64,000 nt of DNA from Dehalococcoidia bacterium (GTDB lineage Bacteria; Chloroflexota; Dehalococcoidia; DSTF01; JACRBR01), in NCBI GenBank assembly GCA_021462855.1, contig JAJTXQ010000039.1, forward strand, positions 124,001-188,000, read 5' to 3'. Made by a program: the position numbers and the translations under genes. Of the stretch, positions 1 to 8,797 are shown in pieces (the stretch's first letter is position 1; every line of letters begins with the position of its first letter). The notes under the pieces are model-generated. The model was given only the letters and a program-made list of their open reading frames with translations. It was not told the origin of the DNA and did not search any database.

Positions 1-429
1 CTCGGCCGCGGTGACATGCTGTACATGGCGCCCGACGCGGCGAAGCCGAAGCGCCTGCAGGGTGTCTTCGTCTCCGACGACGAGATCGAGCGGCTCGTCG
101 ACTTCTGGACGTCAGAGCGGTTCGCCGGCATCGAACGGCCGACGTTCGACCACCTGTACGACGAGGCGAAGGCCGAGCTCGAGCAGGAGGGGGCGACCGA
201 CGACATGTTCGAGCGCGCGAAGGAGCTGGCGTACGAGCACAACCGCATCAGCACGTCGCTGCTGCAGCGCCGGCTGCGCATCGGCTACCCGCGGGCCGCG
301 CGGCTGATGGACATGCTCGAGGATGAGGGCATTGTCGGACCGGCAGAAGGCGGCGGCTCGCGCGAGGTGTACGCGCCGGAATCGCGCCCCGCGTACGAAG
401 CCGAGCCCGAAGAACTGCGCTTCCCCTAA
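1..429 (+). CDS. ftsK: DNA translocase FtsK/SpoIIIE, C-terminal end (5' truncated by window)
   Basis: The reading frame is open from base 1, so only the last 142 codons are present. The segment starting LGRGDMLYM and continuing LQGVFVSDDEIERLV is the end of the FtsK RecA-like motor domain. The last ~70 residues (around YEHNRISTSLLQRRLRIGY and ARLMDMLEDEGIVGP) form the winged-helix gamma domain, which in this family reads polar KOPS sequences and activates XerCD at dif. The protein is a septal, membrane-anchored ATPase that clears chromosomal DNA from the division site. The ATPase core and membrane anchor lie upstream of the window. It ends in TAA, and the next gene starts 88 nt later. Confidence 0.93.
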   Translation, partial: LGRGDMLYMAPDAAKPKRLQGVFVSDDEIERLVDFWTSERFAGIERPTFDHLYDEAKAELEQEGATDDMFERAKELAYEHNRISTSLLQRRLRIGYPRAARLMDMLEDEGIVGPAEGGGSREVYAPESRPAYEAEPEELRFP

Positions 430-473
430 CTCCCACCGGTTCGCTTAGCATTCCGGCGCGCCGCATGTGCGGG

Positions 474-479
474 TAGACT
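474..479 (+). promoter_or_regulatory. Candidate -10 element (TAGACT) for the MBL-fold gene
   Basis: TAGACT lies 38 nt before the ATG at 518. No good -35 is visible at 16-18 nt spacing. The same hexamer appears as a putative -10 before aroK and before the VOC-family gene, which is why I list it. The gene also has a clear ribosome-binding site (gaggag), so its transcript would be a normal leadered one. Confidence 0.35.
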
Positions 480-517
480 GCGCGCCACATCCACCTGCAC
501 TTCCCGAGGAGAAACGC

Positions 518-1423
518 ATGGCCGATTCGCGTATCGAAGTCGTGCTGCTCGGCACCGGCGCTCCACTCCCCAATCCAGACCGCTGTGGCGCCGGTAACGT
601 CATCATCGCTGGCGAGTCGCGTGTGCTCGTGGACTGCGGATGGGGTTCGGCGCGGCGGCTGTTCGCCGGCGGCATCCTCCCCGCGACGATCGATGTCGCG
701 TGCTTCACGCACATGCACTCCGACCACATCACCGACATGGCGGACTTCATCATCATGCGCTGGACCGGCGGCGCGAAGCGGCCACTCACGGTCTACGGCC
801 CGGAAGGCACACGCGAGACGATGGACGGATTCATGGCGGCGCTCGCGCACGACATCCGCTACCGGAAGGCGCACCACGGCGCGCTGCTCTCCGACGACGG
901 CATCAGGACGATCGTCCACGAGGTGGAGGCGACGCCCGGCCCGGCGCCCGTCGCGACGGTCGGCGAGCTGACGATCGAGTCGTTCGAAGTCGACCACTAT
1001 CCCGTCGTGCCGGCGCTCGGCCTCCGGTTCCGCCGCGGAGCGACGAGCGTCGTCCTCTCCGGCGACACGAAACGGTGCGACAGCCTCGTCCGCGCCTCCT
1101 CTGGCGCGGACCTGCTGGTGTGCGAGGCGATGAACATCGGCATGATGCGCGGCGCGATCGAGCGGCTGCGGGCGGTGAACCCGACGACCGCCGGCCTGTT
1201 GCAAGACGCGACGGAATACCACACGCACACCGAGGACGTCGCGGCGATGGCGCGCGACGCCGGCGTCAAGCGCCTGGTGCTCTCGCACCTCATCCCCGCC
1301 GTACCGCCCACGGCGGAGGACGCGAAGGCGGCGTTCACGGCCGGCATGAGCGACATCTTCGACGGACCGATCGAGATCGGACACGACCTGATGCGCATCA
1401 CCGTCGGGCATGAGGAGGCATGA
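518..1423 (+). CDS. MBL-fold metallo-hydrolase (RNase Z-like)
   Basis: A 301-residue cytoplasmic metallo-beta-lactamase-fold hydrolase. The metal-binding motif HMHSDH is at residues 65-70, preceded by the family N-terminus (VVLLGTGAPLPNPDR). Later ligands are plausibly the Asp in LSGDTKRCD and the His in LVLSHLIP. The layout resembles the RNase Z/arylsulfatase branch, so possible roles include tRNA 3' processing or hydrolysis of a small ester or lactone, but the substrate cannot be fixed. I chose ATG 518 over an upstream in-frame GTG at 467 because gaggag sits 7 nt before it and homology begins there. The stop overlaps the start of the next gene (ATGA), so the two are probably translationally coupled. 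Confidence 0.85.
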   Translation: MADSRIEVVLLGTGAPLPNPDRCGAGNVIIAGESRVLVDCGWGSARRLFAGGILPATIDVACFTHMHSDHITDMADFIIMRWTGGAKRPLTVYGPEGTRETMDGFMAALAHDIRYRKAHHGALLSDDGIRTIVHEVEATPGPAPVATVGELTIESFEVDHYPVVPALGLRFRRGATSVVLSGDTKRCDSLVRASSGADLLVCEAMNIGMMRGAIERLRAVNPTTAGLLQDATEYHTHTEDVAAMARDAGVKRLVLSHLIPAVPPTAEDAKAAFTAGMSDIFDGPIEIGHDLMRITVGHEEA

Positions 1424-1995
1424 TGTCCGGGATGTTCGTCGACTCACTCCGCAACCGCATCCGCGCGATGAACACGCTCTGGGCGCGCTGCGTCGAGGAT
1501 ATGACGCTCGAACAGGTCAACCACCACGAGCGCGCTGGCGTGCTGCCGATCGCCTTCAGCCTGAGCCACTTCATGCGCGCGCAGGACCAGTCGATCAGCG
1601 GCCCGTTCCTGCGCCAGCCGATGGAGTGGGACGCCGGCGGCTGGGCGGCCAGGGTCGGCGTCACGGTCGACCGGCTCGGGCGCGAGGAGACCGTCGAGCA
1701 GATGGAGGCGATCCGCTTTGCTGACCTCGACGCATGGCGGCAGTACCAGGCGCGCGTGATCGAGTGCACGGACAGCGTCCTGGCGACGCTGACGGAGGAC
1801 ATCCTGTCCGAGGTGCTGCTCCCGCAGCTGCCGCCGAACATGCAGCAGATCTTCTGCGCGATCGTCATCGGCCCCGGCGCGCCGCTGCGCAAGCTCGAGG
1901 TGCTGGAGTGCTTCGTGTATCAGCACGGCTTGCGCCACATGGGCGAGATCGAGCACGGGCGCGCGCTCGTCGGCCTGCAGGGCATGACGAGCTGA
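1420..1995 (+). CDS. DinB/YfiT-like four-helix protein
   Basis: A 191-residue protein with the usual DinB-superfamily length and His pattern: His50 in LSHFMRAQ, then His169 and His173 in FVYQHGLRHMGEIEH near the C-terminus. These three would form the single metal site of the fold. Some family members are mycothiol- or bacillithiol-dependent transferases, while most have no known function. It overlaps the MBL-fold gene by 4 nt, has aggagg just upstream, and may start at either of two consecutive ATG codons (1420 or 1423). The tight coupling suggests a shared role with the hydrolase, which I cannot define. Confidence 0.7.
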   Translation: MMSGMFVDSLRNRIRAMNTLWARCVEDMTLEQVNHHERAGVLPIAFSLSHFMRAQDQSISGPFLRQPMEWDAGGWAARVGVTVDRLGREETVEQMEAIRFADLDAWRQYQARVIECTDSVLATLTEDILSEVLLPQLPPNMQQIFCAIVIGPGAPLRKLEVLECFVYQHGLRHMGEIEHGRALVGLQGMTS

Positions 1996-2010
1996 CGAGG
2001 GGAGGACGGA

Positions 2011-2277
2011 ATGCCGGACGAAGCAACGGAGATCATCGCGCTGCGGGCGACGGAGCAGCGCTTCCCGCCGTACGACGCGGCGCACGGCACACCGGAGCCG
2101 ATGGTCCGCCGGCTGCTGACGCTGCGCCTGCCGAAGGGCGAGGCGACGTTCGAGCAGACGGACTACGGCCACGCCGGGCGCTTCAACCAGTGGGAGCCGC
2201 GCGGCATCGCCACGCCGCTGCAACCGCGGACAGAAGAGCTCCGCGCGGTCTGCGCCGCGCTCAGCGCGCTCCTGTAG
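2011..2277 (+). CDS. Small conserved-looking protein of unknown function (88 aa)
   Basis: I do not recognise this protein. It encodes 88 mostly polar residues without a signal peptide or membrane segment. A strong ribosome-binding site (ggggagga) lies 5 nt before the ATG, and it starts 15 nt after the DinB-like gene, so it looks like the third gene of a short operon. Notable stretches are FEQTDYGHAGRFNQWEPRG in the middle and a C-terminal amphipathic helix. It ends directly against the convergent ABC exporter (stop codons adjacent). Confidence 0.55.
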   Translation: MPDEATEIIALRATEQRFPPYDAAHGTPEPMVRRLLTLRLPKGEATFEQTDYGHAGRFNQWEPRGIATPLQPRTEELRAVCAALSALL

Positions 2278-4101
2278 CTAGGGCGCCTGCGGCCCGCGCG
2301 TGACCGCGTCGGCGGGCACGGCATCGCGCTGCTGCAGCAGCCACAGGCGGAAGTAGCGGCCGCGCTGCGCCAGCAGCTCGTCGTGCGTGCCCTGCTCCAC
2401 GATCTCGCCGCGGTGCAGCACGATGATCCGGTCGGCGTCGCGCACCGTCGCCAGGCGGTGGGCGATGATGATGCTCGTCCGCCGCGCCGTCAGCCGCTGC
2501 AGGCTGTCCTGGATTTGCGCCTCGGTCTCCGAGTCGATGTTCGCCGTCGCCTCGTCGAGCACGAGCATTACCTCCGGGTCGAACGCCACCGAGCGCGCGA
2601 AGGCGATCAGTTGCTTCTGGCCGGTGCTCAGGTTGGCGCCGCGCTCCACGAGCATGTGATCGTAGCCGTCTGGCAGGCGGTTGATGAAGCGGTCGGCGCC
2701 GACGAGGTGCGCGGCATCGCGCACCGCCGACATTGGCACCGTCTCATCGCGCAGGCGGATGTTGTCGGCAACGCTCCCCGTGAAGATGAACGGATCCTGG
2801 AGCACGAGGCCGATGTGGCGCCGCACATCCTTCTGGCGCGCGCGGGCGATGTCGACGCCGTCGAGCAGGATGCGGCCGTGCTGCACATCGTAGAAGCGCA
2901 GGAGCAGATTGATGAGGCTCGTCTTGCCCGCGCCCGTCGCGCCGACGAACGCCACGCGTTCACCAGGCTCGATGCGGAACGACACATCCTTCAGCACCCA
3001 GGTGTCTGGCACGTACGCGAACGACACGCCGTCGAACTCCACCGCGCCGTGGATGCGGCCGGGCAGCGGCGTGGCGCCCTCCTCGTCCTGCACACCCTCT
3101 GGCTGGTCGAGGAGCGTGAAGATGCGCTCGAGCGCCGCCATCGCTGACTGCAGGATGTTGAAGCGGTCGGCGATCTCGCGCACGGGGTTGTAGTACATCG
3201 ACACGAGCTGGAGGAACGCGACGAGCCGGCCGATGCTCAGGCTCTCGTCGAGCACGAAACGCCCGCCAATGACGATGACGATGCCCGTGGTCAGGGCTGC
3301 GACCATCGCCACGACCGGCTCAAAGATGGCGTACTGGTGCACGACCTGCATATTCGCGTCGAGCAGGCGCTCGTTGTGGGAGCGGAACTCGTCCATGTCG
3401 CGGCGCCGGCGGCCGAACAGCTGCACGAGCAGCATGCCGCCAATATGCTCGGCGGTGAACGCGTTGAGCCGCGCGACGTTCAGCCGCTGGCGGCGGAACG
3501 CGTTTCGCATCGCGACGGCGAACCAGCGCATGAGCACCGTGAGCACCGGCATCAGCACGAGCGTGATCAGCGCCAGCTTCCAGCTGATCAACATCAGCGC
3601 GATGGCGACGCCGGCGATCATGAACAAGTCGGCGATGATCGTGATCGCGCCGGCGGTAAGCAGGTCGTTGAGCGCGGCAATGTCGTTCGTCAGCCGCGTC
3701 ACGAGCCGGCCGACCGGGTTCGAGTCGAAGAACGCGATGGACATGCGGCCGAGGTGCCGGAACAGCTTGAGCCGCAGGTCGTTCATCACCTTCTGCGCGA
3801 CGAACACCATGAGCATCGCCTGCGCGTAGCGGAGCACGAACATCGCCGCGAGTGACGCGACGAAGAGCGCCGTGATCCACCACAGGTCGCCGGTCGTGCC
3901 CTTCGCGATGTCGCGGTCGATCGCCTGTTGGATGAGCAGCGGCTGGCCGAGCTGGATCGCCGTCGTGAGCAGCAGCGCCAGGATCGCCGCGCCGACGTGC
4001 CACCGGTACGGCCGCATGTAGCCCATGAGCCGCCCGACCAGGCGCGAATCGTAGGCCTTGCCAATGACGTCGTCGTCTTCGACGTATCCCGAGACGCCCA
4101 T
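2278..4101 (-). CDS. ABC exporter subunit with TM and ATPase domains (partner 2)
   Basis: A 607-residue half-transporter: six-helix ABC transmembrane domain (about residues 20-320), then a nucleotide-binding domain with Walker A GATGAGKTS, Walker B VLDEATANID with the catalytic Glu intact, and the H-loop IIIAHRLATV. The ABC signature is degenerate (LSTGQ rather than LSGGQ). It is the second gene of a pair: its ATG shares one base with the stop codon of the upstream exporter subunit (TGATG). The partner has Asp in place of the catalytic Glu, so the two look like a heterodimeric multidrug or lipid exporter of the BmrCD/TM287-288 type. The start is fixed by the overlap; upstream in-frame codons would run into the partner. 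Substrate unknown. Confidence 0.88.
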   Translation of the reverse strand: MGVSGYVEDDDVIGKAYDSRLVGRLMGYMRPYRWHVGAAILALLLTTAIQLGQPLLIQQAIDRDIAKGTTGDLWWITALFVASLAAMFVLRYAQAMLMVFVAQKVMNDLRLKLFRHLGRMSIAFFDSNPVGRLVTRLTNDIAALNDLLTAGAITIIADLFMIAGVAIALMLISWKLALITLVLMPVLTVLMRWFAVAMRNAFRRQRLNVARLNAFTAEHIGGMLLVQLFGRRRRDMDEFRSHNERLLDANMQVVHQYAIFEPVVAMVAALTTGIVIVIGGRFVLDESLSIGRLVAFLQLVSMYYNPVREIADRFNILQSAMAALERIFTLLDQPEGVQDEEGATPLPGRIHGAVEFDGVSFAYVPDTWVLKDVSFRIEPGERVAFVGATGAGKTSLINLLLRFYDVQHGRILLDGVDIARARQKDVRRHIGLVLQDPFIFTGSVADNIRLRDETVPMSAVRDAAHLVGADRFINRLPDGYDHMLVERGANLSTGQKQLIAFARSVAFDPEVMLVLDEATANIDSETEAQIQDSLQRLTARRTSIIIAHRLATVRDADRIIVLHRGEIVEQGTHDELLAQRGRYFRLWLLQQRDAVPADAVTRGPQAP

Positions 4102-5852
4102 CAGCCGGCGTCCTCGCCGTCTTCTTCGCCGAGCTGCTCCTCGAGCCGCTGCCGGCGCTCCAGCTGCGCGTAGGCGCCGTCGCGCGCGACGAGCTCGTCG
4201 TGTGTGCCGCGCTCGGCGATGCCGCCATCCTCCAGCACAATGATCTGGTCCGCCCATTTCACAGCCGACACGCGGTGGGCGATGATGACCGCCGTCCGCC
4301 CCGCGATGTACGTCCGCACCCCGGCGAGGATGCGCTCCTCGGTGTACGCGTCGACGTGCGAGAGCGCGTCATCGAGGATGAGGATCGGCGCCTCGCGGGC
4401 GAGGGCGCGGGCGATCGTCGCGCGCTGCTTCTGTCCGCCCGACAGCGATACGCCGCGTTCACCTACCATCGTAGACAGCCCGTGCGGCAGTTGCGGCAGG
4501 TCGTTCGTGAGCTGCGAGAGCTCCACGGCCGCGTCGAGATGCGCCCGGTCTACCTCGCCGCCCCACGTCACGTTCTCCTCGATCGTCGCGGAGAACAGAA
4601 ACGCCTCCTGTGGCACGAACGCGACCGACTCGTGTAGTTGCTGCAACGGGATGTCGCGGACGTCGGCGCCGTCGATCGTCACGCGTCCGCCGCGGACGTC
4701 GTACACGCGCGCGATCAGGCTCGCGAGCGTCGTCTTTCCCGCGCCGGTCGCGCCGACAACGGCGAGCGTCGTGCCGGCAGGCAGGTCGATCGAGACATCG
4801 CTCAGCACCGGGCGATTGAAGTAGCCGAAGCTCACGCGCTCGAACCGGATGCTGCCGCGCACCTGCGGCAGGGGCTGCGCGCCTGGCGCGTCAGCGATCG
4901 CCGGCTTGCGCGACAGCACTTCCTCGACGCGCTGCATCGACGCCGCCGCCTGCTGGTACAGGTTGAGCGTCCAGCCGAGGTTCACCATCGGCATCGCGAG
5001 CAGGACGATATAGCTGTTGAACGCCACGAACTCACCGACCGTGATCGCGCCCGAGGACACACGGTGCGCGCCCGCGAACACGACGACGACCGTGCTCAAC
5101 CCGATCAGCACGGCCAGCAGCGGCCAGAGCGCCATCGACAGACGCGCCCACTCGATGTTCGCGCGCTCGAACGCCAGCGCCTGGCGCTCGAACTGGGCGG
5201 CCTGGTTCTCCTCCTGCACGTAGGCCTTGACAACGCGCGCGCCGGAGAAGTTCTCCTGCACGAACGTTGACATATCGCCGAAGCGCGACTGCACGGCGTA
5301 GTAGCGCTTTTCGACGACCTGGCCGACCCATACGAACAGCAGGGTGATGAGCGGCAGCGGCGCCGCCGCCAGCAGCGCCAGCGGCACATCGATGAGCAGC
5401 ATGACGATGAGGCCAGTGACAAAGAGCAGCACCGACCGGAACAGGTCCATCAGCCCGGGCCCGAGGATCTCGCGGACGGTGGTTACATCGTTCGAGACGC
5501 GGGCCATCAGGTCGCCCGTCTGGTTGTCGTGAAAGAACTTTTGGTCCAGGGACTGGATATGCGCATACACATCGTTCCGCAGGTCGTATTCAACCTTGCG
5601 GGACGACCCGCTGACGAAGATGCGGGTCACGTACCGGCAGCCGCTGTCAACCGTCTGGATCGCCACGACCGTGGCGGCGAACACCAGCAGCCGGCCTGCG
5701 CCATCGCCTTCGCGGATGGAGTCGACGGCCATGCCGATGACAAGCGGCGTCATGATGGAAGCGCCCGACGCCACGGCGAGCGCGAGGAGGCCGAGCGTCA
5801 TGCGGAAGCGGTACCGCAGCACGTACGGAAGTAGCCGCGAGACGAAGAGCAC
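4101..5852 (-). CDS. ABC exporter subunit with degenerate catalytic site (partner 1)
   Basis: A 583-residue half-transporter (membrane domain, then ATPase). The ATPase domain has Walker A GATGAGKTT, a perfect signature LSGGQKQR, Walker B ILILDDALSHVD and H-loop VIIAHRVSAV. The residue after the Walker B Asp is Asp, not Glu, so this subunit supplies the non-canonical ATP site, complementing the degenerate signature of its partner. I chose GTG 5852, which gives an N-terminus (LFVSRLLPYVLRYRFRM) typical of the family and lies about 35 nt downstream of a TAAAAT -10-like element. An in-frame ATG at 5933 lacks a ribosome-binding site and adds atypical sequence. The gene is divergent from the peptide importer. 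Confidence 0.85.
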   Translation of the reverse strand: MLFVSRLLPYVLRYRFRMTLGLLALAVASGASIMTPLVIGMAVDSIREGDGAGRLLVFAATVVAIQTVDSGCRYVTRIFVSGSSRKVEYDLRNDVYAHIQSLDQKFFHDNQTGDLMARVSNDVTTVREILGPGLMDLFRSVLLFVTGLIVMLLIDVPLALLAAAPLPLITLLFVWVGQVVEKRYYAVQSRFGDMSTFVQENFSGARVVKAYVQEENQAAQFERQALAFERANIEWARLSMALWPLLAVLIGLSTVVVVFAGAHRVSSGAITVGEFVAFNSYIVLLAMPMVNLGWTLNLYQQAAASMQRVEEVLSRKPAIADAPGAQPLPQVRGSIRFERVSFGYFNRPVLSDVSIDLPAGTTLAVVGATGAGKTTLASLIARVYDVRGGRVTIDGADVRDIPLQQLHESVAFVPQEAFLFSATIEENVTWGGEVDRAHLDAAVELSQLTNDLPQLPHGLSTMVGERGVSLSGGQKQRATIARALAREAPILILDDALSHVDAYTEERILAGVRTYIAGRTAVIIAHRVSAVKWADQIIVLEDGGIAERGTHDELVARDGAYAQLERRQRLEEQLGEEDGEDAG

Positions 5853-5886
5853 CGGGGGCCGCCTTTTACATCCGGTGGAAAGTCGT

Positions 5887-5892
5887 ATTTTA
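5887..5892 (-). promoter_or_regulatory. Candidate -10 (TAAAAT) for the ABC exporter operon
   Basis: TAAAAT on the minus strand lies 34 nt upstream of the GTG I use for the exporter, inside the most AT-rich patch of the 204-nt divergent intergenic region. No convincing -35 hexamer is seen at the expected distance. It supports the shorter start. Confidence 0.35.
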
Positions 5893-5974
5893 GGTGACAC
5901 TAAGTGCGCCCGGTAGGTTAGACTGGTGCCCATTCAGGCGAAGCGTGAATCGTGACCTTCGATTCAGCTATCGC

Positions 5975-6004
5975 TTGACACAACGCGCGCGATGCGGCTA
6001 TCTG
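5975..6004 (+). promoter_or_regulatory. Sigma-70-type promoter of the peptide importer
   Basis: A perfect -35 TTGACA (5975-5980) is followed after 18 nt by TATCTG (5999-6004). Transcription would start near 6011, giving a leader of about 46 nt with a purine-rich ribosome-binding site (gggagacggag) before the ATG at 6057. It is the best canonical promoter in the window. Confidence 0.6.
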
Positions 6005-6056
6005 GATGCCACTCACGAGGAGTGGGAGGGTGTGCTCTTGAAGGGAGACGGAGAAC

Positions 6057-7787
6057 ATGGCCGGTAGCTACTGGGACAGGATCGCCACGCAGCGCATGAC
6101 GCGCCGCCGGATGTTGCAGCGTGCAGGCGCCGCGGGCGCTGCCGCCGGCGCGATCTGGGTCGTCGGCTGCGGTGGCGGCGACGACGACGACGGCAACGGC
6201 AACGGCAACGGCAACGGTGGCCAGACGCCGGCGGCGACGACGCCGAGCGGCAACGGGATCACCATCCTGAACGAGAAGAACCCGCCGGTCCCCGGCGGGC
6301 GCATCGTGTACCAGACGAGCGCGGACTTCGGCACATGGGACGCCCATGTGAGCGTCGCCGCGTCCGCCAACTACTTCCCGGTCATCTACAACCTGCTGCT
6401 CAGCCAGTCGAACCTCATGCCCGAGTTCTTCTTCTTCGACCTCGCCGAGTCGTACGAGAACCCCGACGAGAACACGTTCGCCTTCAAGATCCGCAAGGAC
6501 GCGATGATCGGGCCCAACGACCTCGGCGTGCCCGAGCGCGTGATGACGGCCGAAGACGCCGCCGCCACGTTCAACCGCATCAAGGCGGAGCCGAAGGCCG
6601 GCAACGGCGCGATCAAGCCGTTCCTGGGCGACGTCGCCGCCAGCGGCGACATCTTCACGATGAAGACCACGAGCCCCTACGCCTGGATGATCTACCGCGT
6701 GGGCATCTACACGAGCACGATCCCGCCGATGGAGCTGACGAACGCGCCGGACAAGATGATCACGAAGAGCGCCGGCGCCGCCCAGATGCGGCTCGTCTCC
6801 TCGACCGAGGGCGAGATCGCCCGCATGGACAAGAATCCGAGCTACTACCGCAAGGACGAGTTCAACAACAACGCGCAACTCCCCTACCGCGACGGCTTGG
6901 ACCTGAGGATCATCCGCGACCGCGCCGCTGTCCGCACGGCGTTCATCGATGGGCAGATCAGCATCTACGGCGCCGAGAGCAAGGCGGACGCCGATGACAT
7001 CGTGGGCAAGGGCAACTTCTTCGTTGTGAAGGACCCGCAGACGACGTTCATCGCCTTCACGATGAACCCGGACCAGGCGCCCTTCAACGACCCCCGCGCG
7101 CGCAAGGCGGTGAACTTCGCGCTCAACCGCCAGCAGTACGTCGACCTGGTGTACGACGGCGATGCCGAGGCCAACGGGCTGGTGCACTGGCCGCAGGGCG
7201 ACTACGCCTTCCGCGGCGATGAGCTCAAGGAGGTCCAGCCCTTCGACCTCGCCGAGGCGAAGAAGCTGATCGAGGCGCTCGGCGGGCTGAAGTTCAAGAT
7301 GATCTACCCGGCGAGCAGCAACATCCAGCAGCATGACCAGCACCTGCCCATCTTCCTCAAGCAGATGGAAGACGCCGGCATCGAGATCGAGCAGGACCCG
7401 CAGGACTTCAGCACCTGGTACACCAACTACCAGCAGACCAACTACGTCGCGAGCCTGTCGCTGAACCAGTCGTACGAGACGCCGGAAGTGCCGCTCGACT
7501 TCCAGTCCCGCGGCGGACCGCTCGCCGACGGCTCGTTCGCCAAGGGTTCCGGTGACCCGGAGGTCGAGGCGGCGATCAAGAAGACGAAGTCCACGTTCGA
7601 CGTGAAGGAGCGCATCCAGGCGGTCCGCGACGCGCAGAAGGTCATCTACGAGAAGGGTCCGACCTTCCTGCCGATCGCGACGCCGTTCGGGTACACGGTG
7701 TACAGCGGCAAACTGCACAACATTCGCACCGGCCTCGGCGGCGTCGCCGGCGGGCTCATGGGCGTGTACTCCTGGCAGGAGGCCTAA
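6057..7787 (+). CDS. Peptide/oligosaccharide ABC transporter substrate-binding lipoprotein (SBP family 5), Tat-type
   Basis: A 576-residue extracytoplasmic binding protein. A twin-arginine-type signal (TRRRML at residues 15-20) is followed by a lipobox ending at Cys38 (WVVGC), so it is probably exported folded and lipid-anchored. The linker after Cys38 is GGDDDD then a Gly-Asn repeat encoded by four ggcaac units. The mature part has the family 5 layout (FKIRKDAMIG, ARKAVNFALNRQQ, then the second lobe). Substrate unknown; family members bind peptides, nickel, sugars or opines. It heads an operon with the two permeases 8 nt downstream. No ATPase gene follows. Confidence 0.88.
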   Translation: MAGSYWDRIATQRMTRRRMLQRAGAAGAAAGAIWVVGCGGGDDDDGNGNGNGNGGQTPAATTPSGNGITILNEKNPPVPGGRIVYQTSADFGTWDAHVSVAASANYFPVIYNLLLSQSNLMPEFFFFDLAESYENPDENTFAFKIRKDAMIGPNDLGVPERVMTAEDAAATFNRIKAEPKAGNGAIKPFLGDVAASGDIFTMKTTSPYAWMIYRVGIYTSTIPPMELTNAPDKMITKSAGAAQMRLVSSTEGEIARMDKNPSYYRKDEFNNNAQLPYRDGLDLRIIRDRAAVRTAFIDGQISIYGAESKADADDIVGKGNFFVVKDPQTTFIAFTMNPDQAPFNDPRARKAVNFALNRQQYVDLVYDGDAEANGLVHWPQGDYAFRGDELKEVQPFDLAEAKKLIEALGGLKFKMIYPASSNIQQHDQHLPIFLKQMEDAGIEIEQDPQDFSTWYTNYQQTNYVASLSLNQSYETPEVPLDFQSRGGPLADGSFAKGSGDPEVEAAIKKTKSTFDVKERIQAVRDAQKVIYEKGPTFLPIATPFGYTVYSGKLHNIRTGLGGVAGGLMGVYSWQEA

Positions 7788-7795
7788 CCGGCGGA

Positions 7796-8797
7796 ATGCT
7801 GAACTTCATCGCGCGGCGGCTCATCATCTCGGCAGCGATCATCGTCCTGCTGTCGATCGTGACGTTCGGGCTGCTGCGCGTCGCCCCCGGAGACGCGGCG
7901 TTGCTCGCCTCCGGGGGCGGGTTCATCCCGAAGGAGCAGGTCGAGGCCGAGCGGCATGAACGCGGCCTCGACAAGCCCTACTTCCCGATTTCCATCCGGG
8001 CGACGGACCCGCCGTTCGTCCGCTGGAACAGCGACAACCAGTACTGGGCGTGGGCGAGCGACATCCTGCGCGGCGACCTGGGGCGAGCCGCGCTGACGGA
8101 CGTGCCCGTGTCGACCGCCATCAAGGATCGGCTCCCGACGACGCTGGAGTTGCTCGTCCTGACGATGTCCACGACGATCCTGTTCGGCGTGCCGGCCGGC
8201 GTGATTTCGGCGCTCTATCGCAACTCGCCCATCGACCTCACCGTGCGGTTCGGAGCGATCCTCGCGCTCTCGGTGCCGAGCTTCTGGCTGGCGACGATGG
8301 TGCTGATCTTGCCGAGCGAGTTCTGGGGCTACGCGCCGCCACTCGGGCGCACGGTTTCGTTCATGGACAACCCCTGGGACAACCTGCGGCAGTTCGTGCC
8401 GCCGGCGATCGTGCTCGGCATCGCCGCCTCCGCGACGGTGATGCGCCTCACCCGCTCGTCGCTGCTCGAGGTGCTGCGCGCGGACTACGTCCGCACCGCG
8501 CGCGCCAAGGGTCTGCGGGAATCGCTGATTGTTTACCGGCACGCGCTGAAGAACGTCATGATCCCCGTGATCACCGTGCTCGGGCTGCAGTTCACCGGGC
8601 TCCTCGGCGGCACGCTGTTCATCGAGCTTATCTTCAGCATCAAGGGACTCGGTTTCTACACCTACGAGGCGATATTCCGAAAGGACTACACCGTTGTACA
8701 GTCGATGACGCTGTACATCGGCATCGTCGTGGTGATGACGCAGCTGCTGATCGACATCACATACGCGTGGATTGACCCGCGCATCAGGTACTCATGA
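7796..8797 (+). CDS. ABC transporter permease, DppB/OppB type
   Basis: A 333-residue integral membrane protein beginning MLNFIARRLIISAAII, the standard N-terminal helix of DppB-type permeases. The DppB region with the EAA loop is visible at VLRADYVRTARAKGLRESL, and the protein ends in a last helix followed by YAWIDPRIRYS. It pairs with the next permease to form the membrane channel for the binding protein at 6057. An insertion between the first and second helices (about residues 40-90) is longer and more polar than usual. The 3' end overlaps the next gene by 4 nt (ATGA). Confidence 0.88.
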   Translation: MLNFIARRLIISAAIIVLLSIVTFGLLRVAPGDAALLASGGGFIPKEQVEAERHERGLDKPYFPISIRATDPPFVRWNSDNQYWAWASDILRGDLGRAALTDVPVSTAIKDRLPTTLELLVLTMSTTILFGVPAGVISALYRNSPIDLTVRFGAILALSVPSFWLATMVLILPSEFWGYAPPLGRTVSFMDNPWDNLRQFVPPAIVLGIAASATVMRLTRSSLLEVLRADYVRTARAKGLRESLIVYRHALKNVMIPVITVLGLQFTGLLGGTLFIELIFSIKGLGFYTYEAIFRKDYTVVQSMTLYIGIVVVMTQLLIDITYAWIDPRIRYS

